Assembly (NCBI GenBank): GCA_026122225.1
Contig: JANEZZ010001871.1
Span: forward strand, 1,488,001 to 1,552,000
Source of the DNA: Heloderma charlesbogerti
Lineage: Eukaryota; Chordata; Lepidosauria; Squamata; Helodermatidae
Reading direction: 5' to 3'
DNA length: 64,000 nt
Below the pieces are notes generated by a model. The model worked only from the letters and a program-made list of their open reading frames with translations. It did not search any database and was not told the origin of the DNA. Shown one piece after another: positions 8,710 to 20,700 of this stretch (position 1 is the stretch's first letter; each line of letters begins with the position of its first letter). The translations under genes were made by a program, and so were the position numbers.

Positions 8710-11700
8710 GTAAGATATGAGAACACGGGCTCGACTTGTAAAAGAAATGTAGCTCTTAAAGGCAAAGTATATATTTTTTTTGTTTAAGAAGTCTTTATGG
8801 TAAGAATGGGTCAGTATTCTGTCTAGCCTCCACTGATGTTTGTGGGTAATTTTTCTACGTAGTACAGAACTAGACCCAGTATGATCAGCTAAGAACAGTA
8901 AGCATTTAAGATTTGTGGCTGTGGGGGATTCTAAGCATTTTGAGTCAGTCAATTATTTTTTGCAAAAAATACCTATTGCTCAACAGTGCAGGAAACAGCA
9001 AGACCCACTACCCCATTTTTCCCACAACATTTTTTTTTACCATAAGGTTTTTCTTTTCTCTTTATCCCACCACCCAGTCTTCCCCATTTAAAGCACGTTT
9101 GAAGGAAGCCTTCTCCCCCAACGCCCAACGAAGCAAGGCAAAAGGGCTGGATGTGCCTGATGTTGTCTGATCTCGGAAGCTAAGCAGGGTCAGCCCTGGT
9201 TAGTACTTGGATGGGAGACAGCTTGGGAATCAGGCTTCCTGCACTGAGCAGGAGGTTGGACTCGATGGTCGTGTAGGCCCCTTCCAACTCTATGATTCTA
9301 TGATTCTATTTTTTGGCTTGGGGGAGACTGAACAGAGAGCTTCAGCTACTGGGTGGTATAGAAATGAAATAAATAAACAAACAAACAAACAATACTGAGT
9401 TTTCCCCTATGTTTTGGTATCCAGTAGGAAGTTTAGAGCATGCAGGGTAACCTACATGACCTACTTCTTTTTCTTTTCTTCGAACATTGTTGTTGTTAGG
9501 CCTATGACAGCTGGGTACTGCATAGAATTATTTAAAAATATGACCCTTGTCCGTGAAATGAACGCTGCTGAACAAACCATCTGTCAAAAGTTCACTCACC
9601 CATGCTCATCACTAAACAACTGGGGGATCAAGTAACAACTTGTACATATGAAGACTGTGACATCTTGGATCAAATACTGGAAATAGAACTTTCTTCATAT
9701 TGCTCTGTCCCTTTTAGTGGAATTTGTTCACACGCTGAGTTGTGAGTCATCAAGAGATGGCAGTGCATAGACGTGTGAACCAGCCAGCTACACTCAGGGA
9801 AGCTTGATACTTTGCTTTCTGGTTTCGGGGAACTTTCAATTATACCATGGTAGATGAGCTGTAAACAAAATATGGTCTTAGGTGACCTTCTTTTTTCCAG
9901 TTCTGTACTATTCTCCCTGCCCCTTGGTGTGGTGTTCTTCTCACCTTTTATTAAATGTAATGGGTGGTCTTGTGTTCTCAATCTCTTGTTGATTTTTCTT
10001 CTTCTCCCAAATCTTCCTTCCTATTTGTCTGTTCCCGCTTCTCCAACCTGATGCTGTCTGACTCCTTTCCCTTTATGGTTTCTCCCTCCTGCTGGGCTTT
10101 CTTGGTTCACCTATCATTTTCCAGCAGAGCTGGCCCTTGAGAGGTTGAAGAGGTACTCTGTGCTGCAGTCTGCCCTTTCAGGTGCTGTGTTGTTTAGTAT
10201 CTCTTCACCATTGAGCAGGCTGAGACAGTTGATTAAAACTTGGTAGGAAGAGGTTGCCATTGACTATTGTCTTTCACAATAGTGTTGATGATGTGCGTTG
10301 TGGCGTTAAAGTAGTATCTGAAGCTCTGTAAGCTAGTTTTTGAATGTCACTTGGTGAGCTGCCGTTATGGTATCTAGCATAATTTAACAATACATAGAAT
10401 AGATGGCAAACATTTTGCTCTTCCATAATTTGATTGATAGATGTTCTTCAGAAAATTCTGAAAATCCAAATGACATCTTAATATGGTTGCAATCCTGTGA
10501 ATATGGAGACTTAGAGCACAATCCTATGCACATTTACTTGGAAGAAAGCCCCATTGTGTTTGATGGCGCTTGCTCTCAGGTAAATGCAAATAGGATTGTA
10601 GCCTTAAAGTAGGTTACATTGAACTTAGTGGGAGCCCCCCTCCCCCAATAAATGTAGTTAGGATTGAAATGCTAATAACTTTGGAAAATGGCTTTCTGCA
10701 CAGTACCTGTCTTAGTTCTGTAGATCCCATTCCCAATCTGGATAATACTTCAGAGTATGCAGGGAAACATCAGTTAGGACATTTCCTTGCCTCATCTTTT
10801 CTCTGCTTCTATCTGCTGCTTGTCCTTAATTTGTCTTTCTTTAGCTGTCTATGTTTTAAAGATGTACTCATAAACAATACTGCTGTAATATCTTAAATCA
10901 GCTTATTGTGCTATCTTAGCTGTCCTAAGATTTAAGAAGGCAGAGAGTAATGGTTTAAGATGGTGATTAAGATACAATATACACAGATGCATTCAGGATC
11001 TATTGACCTTAGCTGCCCATGAAAAGGTGAATTACACCAAATTAATAAAAAATAATAATTTCCAATTAAAAGGGTGTGTGTGTCTTGAACTATATGCAGA
11101 CTAATGTGATCCACTGCAAGACCAGTGCAAGCCAGCTAAGAGAAGTGCTTGATACAACCCTTTTATTTGTTTTATTTTTGTTGAATCTATTTTTTCTGTG
11201 TAACTGTTGATTTATGCAGTTTTTGCGTAGTGATTTTACTTATAGGCATGAAACCTTTACTCTTTAAAAATAGGATGATATGAAAAAGGGAGGGGGAAAT
11301 CTAAAGGGGAGGGAATGGGGGCAGGGGAGCAGGAGGGGGAAGGATTTACTGTTGGCGTTGTATTGGAGAATGAATAACAAATCTAATAAATTGTTAATAA
11401 TAACAGCAAAAAAGATACAATCAGCAAAGTGTTTTGAATTTCTGACCAACTGGCAAAGTCTACAGAGTTGTTTTAGGTCTCTTAAGCTTTTGGAAGTTAA
11501 TAGTTTTATAATTATGTTGTATATGTCTCTCTGAGAGAAGCTGAGATACCTGAGGTACTATGCCAGTATTTAATAAAATAGCTTGTTTTTTGTTTCTGTT
11601 TTCAGGCTCATTAACAAATTTGACATTTGCAGTTGGCATAGCAATTTACGCCTCATTGGGTTATTACATAAGGGAGTGGCGTTTCCTGGCCTTTGTATCA

Positions 11701-14700
11701 AATTCTCCAGGACTTTTCTTCTTTCTTCTCTCTTTGTAAGTAAATGATTTTATGTGTATAATGTAAATGTGAACCTTCTTCACCAAAAATCTAGTTGTAT
11801 CACTGGAGGGCAGAATATTAGCGGTGGATCTTTGAAATACTTGTGTTCCAAGTAAAAGCAAATTAGAAGAACATTTGGGTAGGGTTTTTTGCTTTCCATA
11901 TCCCAGGCTTGGCATTGGACTGTTATCTCTGAAGAACAAATGCAAACGTCCTTCAGACTCTGTAGTATAAAGCTAATCACCATGGTTAGTATTAAAATTT
12001 GTGATGTAAAGTTACACTGTGGCTTAATGATGAAAAGGGAAGGGAGGGGAGAGCTGTACAAACCAGTGGTCTGCTGCTGATCACTTAACCATGACAGTTT
12101 GGATCCTAAGATCCGTTAGTTAATGGAAGGAGATTTTTCCATCCCCTTCTCGCTTCTGTAGCAACCTGCAACACCTGAAAAGCCTCTCTGAGGATTGAGG
12201 GCCCCTAAACAAAATTGTGATGAGATGTGGGGGGCTCCTATGGGGAGGAGGAGATAGGACACTTCCCTTCCATGAATTTTCTTAAGTCAGCTTACCTTAG
12301 GATGCAAGCCTATGTCTGCACCAGGCCATAGAAGCCAAGAAGGAAATAAAGATCCTTTCATGTCACTGGAAGACATGAGTAACATCCAGCTGTGGCCTAG
12401 TGCTAGCCCTAATGACATTGTGCAAGCATTGGTTTACTCTAGCGCAGTGAAAATAGTGTTTGCTAGAGCAATGGAGAAATGTGACAAATTTCAGTGGCCG
12501 CTTTTCCCCATTGCCCTAGCAAGTGCTGGTTCCATTGCATGAGCGTCGGTTTATGCTAGCGCAACATCATTAACACTAGCACTGGGGCACAGTTGGATAC
12601 TACCCCATGTGTAAAATGCATGGTTTATAAAACAGTAGCAGTTGCAACAATGACAGACAAACGGGCTTGAGAAAAGAAGTCTCTGGGGAAAAGTTAATTG
12701 GAAATAAAGTGAGCCAAATAGATGTTTTCCCTCTTGAGCTTTGCTGTGTGTCTTATGGCATTACATTACATGAAATAATACTACTGCAGTGTAGTTAAAT
12801 TGGCTATGGCTCTAATGTAACAAGCAATGATGATGTGTCAGTTCCACTAGGTTTGTCTTTTCCTTGTCACATTGCATGAAACAGCTTGTTTAGCTTGTCT
12901 TTCACACCAGCGAATGGTAATTTGAAATGAATTATTTGTTGGATACATCATTTGCCATTTGGAAGTGTGATATGCTCTAGTTAGCTTTTTACACACATCA
13001 CATAGTTAATGTGGAACTGTGCAATGAGAAGAAAAATGGGATTGGACATAGTCCAGCCCGCCACATGCATGCATGGAGGACAAGGGTTGCAGGACTTTGC
13101 ACGTACAGTATAGCTTTATTAGAATTGGATGATTGAACAGTTTATTTTATGTACTTTTTGAGTTTCATGAAAATAAATTGTGAGAAGAAATTATAACGAA
13201 CCATTTATGTCTGGAGTATTATTGTAAGTGGTGGATATAAAGAATACAGCATTGTGCCTTGGCTGATTTAAGAGCTAGAAGTCATCTTGTTTGTAGGCAT
13301 CAGTCTCTGCCCTTTCTGTACAAGGATGGTTTAAGATTTTTTGGATAGATAATTCTTCCCACACGTTCATACTTTTAAAAGACAGCAACATTCTAGGAAA
13401 TGTTCTGGCTTTGTACCTGCTTTTTGTGCTAGGTAGCTTTTGCCGAGGCTTAAAAACAAATTCACATACGATAATCTAATGAACAGACACTTGTGTTAAT
13501 ATGCAGATCTTAAAAAATCAGCATAGATACAGTATTTGGGTAAGCATGAGGGTTTCTGTTTGGATGTTTCCCTTCTCAGTATGCTTCCAGAATCACCAAG
13601 GTGGTTATACTCCCAAGGCAGAACTGCAGAAGCAGAGAGTGTGCTACAATGCATAGCCCTTGGAAATGGAAAAGAAAGGCTGACTGTGAAACTGAAGCAG
13701 TGCAAAGGAAAAGCAGAAAAGGATGACTCAGCACCTGGTGTCTTAAACCTCGTTAGTCACCCAGTCCTTCGGTGGCGCACTGTCATCTTGATGTATATCT
13801 GGTAATTAATAAAAAGAGTTTCTGAGGACACATGAATTAGTTGCACATGAAAATAGCAAACCCTGGGTAGTAATTCTAGGCTGCTTGAAATTGCTTATGA
13901 TGTTGATGCTACATTGGAACAGCTTTATCATTACCTGGTATTTTAAAGAGTAATAAATATTCAAAAAGAGCTGAGTTTTTCTGAGTCATGAGGGATCATT
14001 GCCTTGGTCTCCCCCACCCCCCACCCCCTTAGAGTCAAGGGGCAGAGAATTAAGGTTTTTGTTTCTCTTTCTAAATTTCAGTAATTAACTATGGCACAAA
14101 ACTGAAAAATCTTTGTGAGAAGTATAATAAGTGAGCATTATGATGGCTTCTATTTAGAATTGTGTAGTCTATGCACTCCTCCATGTTGTTAACTCCTGTG
14201 AAGGAAGGCAGGTTGCAAGATCTACTTTGTCTTTTTATTAGAACCCCGAGGTCCACCAGTCAGAGCCAGATGCAAAATAATGGCTCAGAGGGGTGGCATA
14301 CACAGTATTAAGGAACAATGTGCCTCTGAGCACATCCTCATCCCAAGAATTTGTTTGCATTGACCTGGTCCGCATGATCGCTGGCACCACAGTGAGTTGC
14401 AGTGCATGTCAGCCACCATTGTGAATATTCAAGCTGTGGTGGGAGGGCAGGCAGGCACTGTGGCTTATCGTGATGTGTGAATCCAAGCAGAGTGGCTTGG
14501 TGCTGTAGGTAACAAGCCACCCAGAACCCATGGGCTGCATGGATTTCACACATCATGGTAAGCCGCAGCACCTGCCCGCCTGCCATGGCTTGAATATTCA
14601 CAATAGCAGCCAGCATGCCCTGCAACCCACTGTGGCTTTTTTATTTAAGCAACCATGGGCGCCAGCAATTGTGTGAACCAGCCCATTGTCAGAACTGAGT

Positions 14701-17700
14701 TCACAGTCCTTTCACACACAAAATTCCACTCCTGGATTTCTCCCCCACTTCCTTCATTTCAGTAGCCTAATTTGGGGTGGGGAAACTTTTTGTTACTGCA
14801 GTTGTTAAACAAATGGGAGTCTGAAATCCTTGCCAGTCTGCTCCAAATCGCCCAGCATCAAGAATAAGAAGGGATGATTGATTTTGTTGTTGTTGTTCCC
14901 ACTAAAAGGAAGCAATCTGATAAAATTTCAAGTGGAGTTCTTTTGGTCCTTGCAATTATAGAGTGCATTTATAATTGTTTTCTTTTTGCATACATGTTCT
15001 GTTGTGTAAGTATTCTTTATATTCTTTAGTGCACAGCTAAATAAAGGTCAACATTGAATAAATCTCTGCTTTTTGTAGTGATCAACATAACCGATCAACT
15101 TTTCATTGATATATTTAGGTATGTGTGCAGTCTTGTATATTACGGCTTAACCCTGAATGCTGGTGAATTAGGAGGGAATCTCTATCTCAATGTGGCTCTT
15201 TCCGGCCTTGTAGAAGTTCCAGCATTTCCACTTTGTATGTTCTTCATTGAAAAATCTTGGTAAGACCATTAACTTACCAGTTCTGTATATAGACCATAAG
15301 TTTATAGATAACATGGCCATGAAAAGTTTTTCATTTACTTTCGGCTTGTTAAGTTAATTAGGCCTATATTTAACATACAGATAAGAGGTCCTAAATCGGT
15401 TCTGAAGTGTTGGCTTGGGGAATTTTCCCCAGAACAAGTTTTTCATGACTGTAACACCATATCTGAAACTCCCTTTGTCTTTGCACTACATAAGCAACAC
15501 CTTTTGTGCATAATGCATCCAGATTGGTGGTGGCACCTTAATTCAGCTCATGTAAGGTTAATGTTTTGTTTACCACTGATCTGCTCATTTCTTGAGATAG
15601 GGAGAGAAGTGGGACATATTGAACTTGCGTTCCTTGTGCTCTCAGTGGTGCAGTTTGCATGAACAAGGCTTAAACAAGCCACAATGACTTATTTAAGCAA
15701 CAGTGACTGGGTTCAGATGATCAGTGGGGCGAGCAATGCTGTGTTATTTATTTATTTATTTATTTATATCCAGCCTTTCTTCCATCATGGAACTCAAGGT
15801 GGCTACATGTGGTTCCCAGGTAGTCTCCCCTCCAAGCACTGACCATTCGGCACACAGCACAGCCATAGTAACTTTTCACACACCCTACAACCCATGGCTT
15901 GCAGTAGACATTGTAGGATGGTTGAAAAGTTACCACGGCTGCTCCATGCATGGGATTCAGATGACATGGCAACCCGCAACATGGTGCGGGTAATTAGGGT
16001 AATCCCAGTTGTGTGACCGGCACACATGGGGGCAGGCGAAACAACGAACACTGTGTTGTTTCCCCCACTGATTGTCTGAACACCACCAATGTGTGCCAGT
16101 GCGTAAAGGGCACCATTTGCCTAATTACCCACCCAGGGGCAGCTTGTTGTGTTGTCCGAAGCTGGGTGGCATGGCTTGTTGGAGGAGGAAACAACCTTCA
16201 GATAACCCATGGGCTGTTATTGGGCTGTTGTGGGCATGCACTGTAGCTTAAACAAACTACCGTGGCTTGTTCAAGCCATGGTGATCGTGTGAGCCAGGTA
16301 GGGATGGCGGAAAATTTCTCCACGAATCTTCGGGAGGCCGAGTGCCGACGCATTCGGCCCCCCGAAAGTGTTGGGGAAATTCTCCACCGGCCCCCCGCCC
16401 CCCCCCCCCCCGGGATGGGACTTACCTTCGGCGAATGTCCCTCTCGGTGGCGGGTCCCAGCGGCGTTTCGGCGGGGGTGGGGGTGGCGGCCGGTCTCCCG
16501 ACCGGCTGCCGCCACCGCCATTACAAAATAAAAAAGTACAGTTAAAAAAAAAACCACACACACACCCGTGATAGGCTGCGTGACGATTTACGTAGTCTGT
16601 CACGGCTGACGTTGGAAATCTAGCCATGATAGGCTACGCAAATCGTTACGTAGCCTGTTGCGGGTGTGTGTTTTTTGTTTTACTTTTTTTTTTGCGGCCG
16701 GGGAGACGGGGCGCTCCTACCCGGCCTGAATTTCGCCGGCGAGGGCTGGGGCGCCTCCCCCCCCCCCGGCCTGAATTTTGGCCGGGCGAGGCAGGGCGCC
16801 TCCCCCCCTCGCCTGAACTTCAGGGGGAGAACCGAAGCGCCTCCCCCCCACCGCGAAGCAAGCTGCGGGACAAGGTAAGTCCCTTTTGTCCATCCCTAGA
16901 GGCAGGTCAATGAATTTTTCTCCCATCATGTACGTTTGGCTCTCCATTACTTGTATAGTTGATCCTTAACAGACAGCATCCACCCTCTTAGAGGTTTTAG
17001 TTTGAGTGTGTGCCATTTTTCCTCTTTAGGTCAGGAAGACGTAAAAGTACAACTGCTTTTTTGATATTTGCAGGCCTTGCCTGTATATTTACCATGTGCT
17101 TACCAGAAAATACTGGTGGTGAGTATATGTTCTTTTCTAAGCAAACATAGCTTTTGCCATTGTACACAGAAAAAACTGATCTTATCAGAAGACAAGATAG
17201 CAAGTACATGTAGTGCTTTAGCGCCAACATTATTGCAGGAATTTCCAAAAGAAACTTGCAGGTTGCATTTGAACTCAAAGGCAAATTGTCTTGAAAGTCA
17301 GTTTCCTTGATTTCAGTGGCATTTCCTCCAAATAAAAGTCTTACCAAATCAATACTTTCCCTTCATGCTCAACTATTATCTAATGGGGAGAAAATACAGC
17401 TGTTAATAGTAATTTGGCAGTGTCCCACACACAATCCCTAGTCATGTGGAGGTCTCAGTGTGCATAACCTCTGTACCCTCCAAGTCATTATTATTGTGTA
17501 CTACTAACCCATTCATAGGTTTGTGCTCTCAGCAGAAGGTTATTTGTTGTTGTCGTCCTTCAAGTGTTGTCCTTCAACTCGTTCACTTTCCTTCTTATTT
17601 GAGGTTCTTTATATAGCGAGTTAATAAGAACACCAAGCAAGCTCACCGAACTTCTCCCTGTTTAAAGGACAGGGAATTCTCCCTGCCATCGTTTAAAGAT

Positions 17701-20700
17701 TCTTTCATACGATTTCCATGGGGAAACGATTAAGCATAAACGTGGCTTTGAGTGCAGTTACACATGAACCACCACTACACAGTGACCACTTGAAGCTGCA
17801 CTGTGTGGAGGCCGTTGCAAGTTATTTCCTTGGAGTAACTCAGCATGTGAGGAAGCTTACATCTGCCATACCATTGAAAGACCACGTGTTTTTGCCTGCA
17901 CACGTGAGGGTTAAAACTGTGTAGGAGAGCAGAGGTGTTCATACAAGCCCTACCCCCAATGTTCCCAGGCATGTCAATTTCTCAGGGTTCCTGATTGTGT
18001 GGAGTCTTCTAACCACATTCAGCTGAATGCAGGTAGAAGCCCTTTGCACCTAAGAAAGGACACTGTAGAGTTGGAAAAAGAGCAACTAAACTGATCAAGG
18101 GGCTGGAGCAACTCCCCTATGAGGAAAGGTTACAACAGCTAGGGTTGTTTAGCTTGGAAAAAAGGAGGGTGAGGGGAGACATGATAGAGGTGTACAAAAT
18201 TATGTGGAGAATGTGGATAAGGGGACATTTTCTCCCCCTCTCAAAATACTAGAACCCAGGGGAAATTCTGGACAATAAAAGGAAGTACTCTTTCACACAG
18301 CCCATAGTTAAACTATGGAGTTCACTACCACAGGATGTAGTGATGGCCACCAATTTGGATGGCTTTAAAAGCAGATTGGACAAATTTATGGAGGATAAGG
18401 CTGTCAGTGGCTATTAGTCATGATGGATATATGCTACCTCCAGTAACAAAGGCAGTATACCTGTGTACATGTGTTGCTGGGGAACATGGACAGGAAGGTG
18501 CTGTTGCATTCATGTCCTGCTTGTGGGTTTCCCCTTTGGCCACTGTGTGAACAGAATGCGGGACTAGAGGGGCCCTTGATCTGATCCAGTATGGCTGTTT
18601 TTATGTTATGCAAACCTTGCTTAACACAGGAAGGACTTTAGAACAGTCCACATGCATTGAGGGTGGGACTTGGATGTGCACCTGCCACCCTACACAGTTT
18701 AAGCTCTCATGTTTGCACACAAATACCTGTGTAGGGCTACAGTAACACTGTGCTTCCCAACTAGTAGGGAAATCCAAGCAAATAGCTGCCACTGCATGGT
18801 GGATCTTTGTAAATAGCCTGCCTCTGTACACAATACATGTAAGAGAAATCCAGATATAAGTAAGTGCTGTCTTGATCTTAATGTGATGAACTAGAGAAGG
18901 ATAAACTGAAAGGGTACAATAATGTCTCCTTCCTTTTTTACCTTTATGTAGATTGTTCAAATGCAAAGTTGATAGATCCAAAAGGGACTACAATGTCTTG
19001 CATAATTTTTTTTAAATATCTAGTGTCTAGCCTTATTTCTGCATCCAACTTAAGTTATATGCATTAGATTGTTCTGCAGTTGAACAAAATATCAAACAGT
19101 GTTTTGGAATATTTTGAGTTGGGGACAATCCCAAACAAGTATGTAATTGACTGGTAGAATAATTTAATTGTTTGGGGGAATTTCCAGGGAGATCAGTCCT
19201 ATGGCTCCTAGATAGCATCTGGGGGGCCATAGGACTTTTTGGATTCTTGGATCCGAGGCTGGAGAGAGCGCTCCAATGTTAGACGCAGGAGCAGAGATGT
19301 GAAGGCCCAGGGAAAAACTGGAAAAATTATGAAAAATGGAACAGCTTTGAATTATGAATTTTTTTTCTTTTAGAATTTAAGATGAAATATTTATATATTG
19401 TTACCCAGCCATTTCTCCCTGAAAAATTATTTCTAAAAACTTTGAAATAAGAACAGTTTTACAGAAAGACTAGAGTTGTAAAATGTCAGGAAATAATGAG
19501 GTCTTGGGGGAAAATATAGTTTAATCCTGTCTGTAAGATTCCCAGCATAGTTCGTTCTTTCATTCATTATTAAAATTATTCATCTAAAGTATATTTTACT
19601 GACAGACATTTATGCTCAGTTTCCCAGCACGTGAGTAGAGTCACCGTTGTGCATTCTTGACAGCTTGGGTTTTGTCCTACAGAGTCCTGTGTTTCTGGTG
19701 CTGTAGCAGCCACTTAATGTAGTTCTAATCTATTCAGACAATAATTACAAATTTACCAAGTTTACTTTTAAAAGTTTTAAAATATAATGATAATTTTATG
19801 AACAAACTAAGTCATACATAAAATAACTTTAGGAACAGAAAGGCTGCTTTATGTTCCTAAAGCAGCCCTCCCCAACCTGGTGGCCTCCAGGTTGTAGTTT
19901 TGGACTATGGTGCCCAGCTTTCCTCACCATTGACCATTGCCTGAGGCTGATGGGAGCTGAAGTCCAAAATATCTGGAGGGCATCAGGTTGAGGAGGGCTG
20001 TCTTAAACCAACGAAGTGACTGTAGATCTGTAAAGAGTGCTAAAAAATAAGTATTGCTTATTTTTCAATTTTCCCAAAATTTCCAATTTTTCTGGGGAAA
20101 AAATGGGGAAAACGTGTTTTGTTTCCATGGCCTCAACCTTTCCAGAAATTTTTGCATCTCTACCCAGGAGTCCAAGCTCCTCACCCCCTTGCAGCTGGCA
20201 TGGAGAGAACCACGCTGGCTGCCTCTACGAGCTCACAAATGCAATCTCAGAGGGAAAGGGGACGTGCTGGTGGGCAGCGAGGGGACGGCTTACGCCCCCA
20301 GCCCTTCCCAGCCTCCTTCCCTCCCCATCCCCGATGCCTCAGCTGGATGGGCAAAAATGTCTGTCTAGCTAAATTGCAGAGTGGGAGTCACAGTGTGCCT
20401 CCTGCTTTGGATACTTGCAAGCCCCCGTAAGAGTATCCAGGTCAGATCAGATAGGACTGTGCCCTAATTTACTTTAGAAGTGAACAAGTGCCAGATGTCT
20501 GCTGGTAATAAATGGGAGCTGCCTAGAAGGACTTTGCTCACAGGAGAGTGACTAAAGTTGCAGTCTTCTAGATGTTGACTCTAACTTCCATCAGCCCTAG
20601 CCAACATGGCCGATAGGAAAGATGAGAGTTGTAATCCAACAACATCTGAAGTGCCACAGGTTCCTTACCCCTAGTATACACAGTGGGGTAAGTCCCATTG

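Larger units (their letters stand above)
8710..11605. other. SLC22A15 intron A-B
   Basis: Apart from the 5S SINE and the short palindromic repeat, I see only unique AT-rich intronic sequence, with a G-rich stretch near 11286-11345. Confidence 0.6.

Noticed and set aside
9157..9220. Possible 5S rRNA gene
   Set aside because: The 5' part is diverged or absent and LINE-like tail sequence follows, so it is a SINE head and not a functional 5S gene.
16262..16913. Several overlapping open frames rich in proline and glycine
   Set aside because: They lie almost wholly within a GC-rich MITE with defined ends and target duplications, appear on both strands, and are low-complexity.
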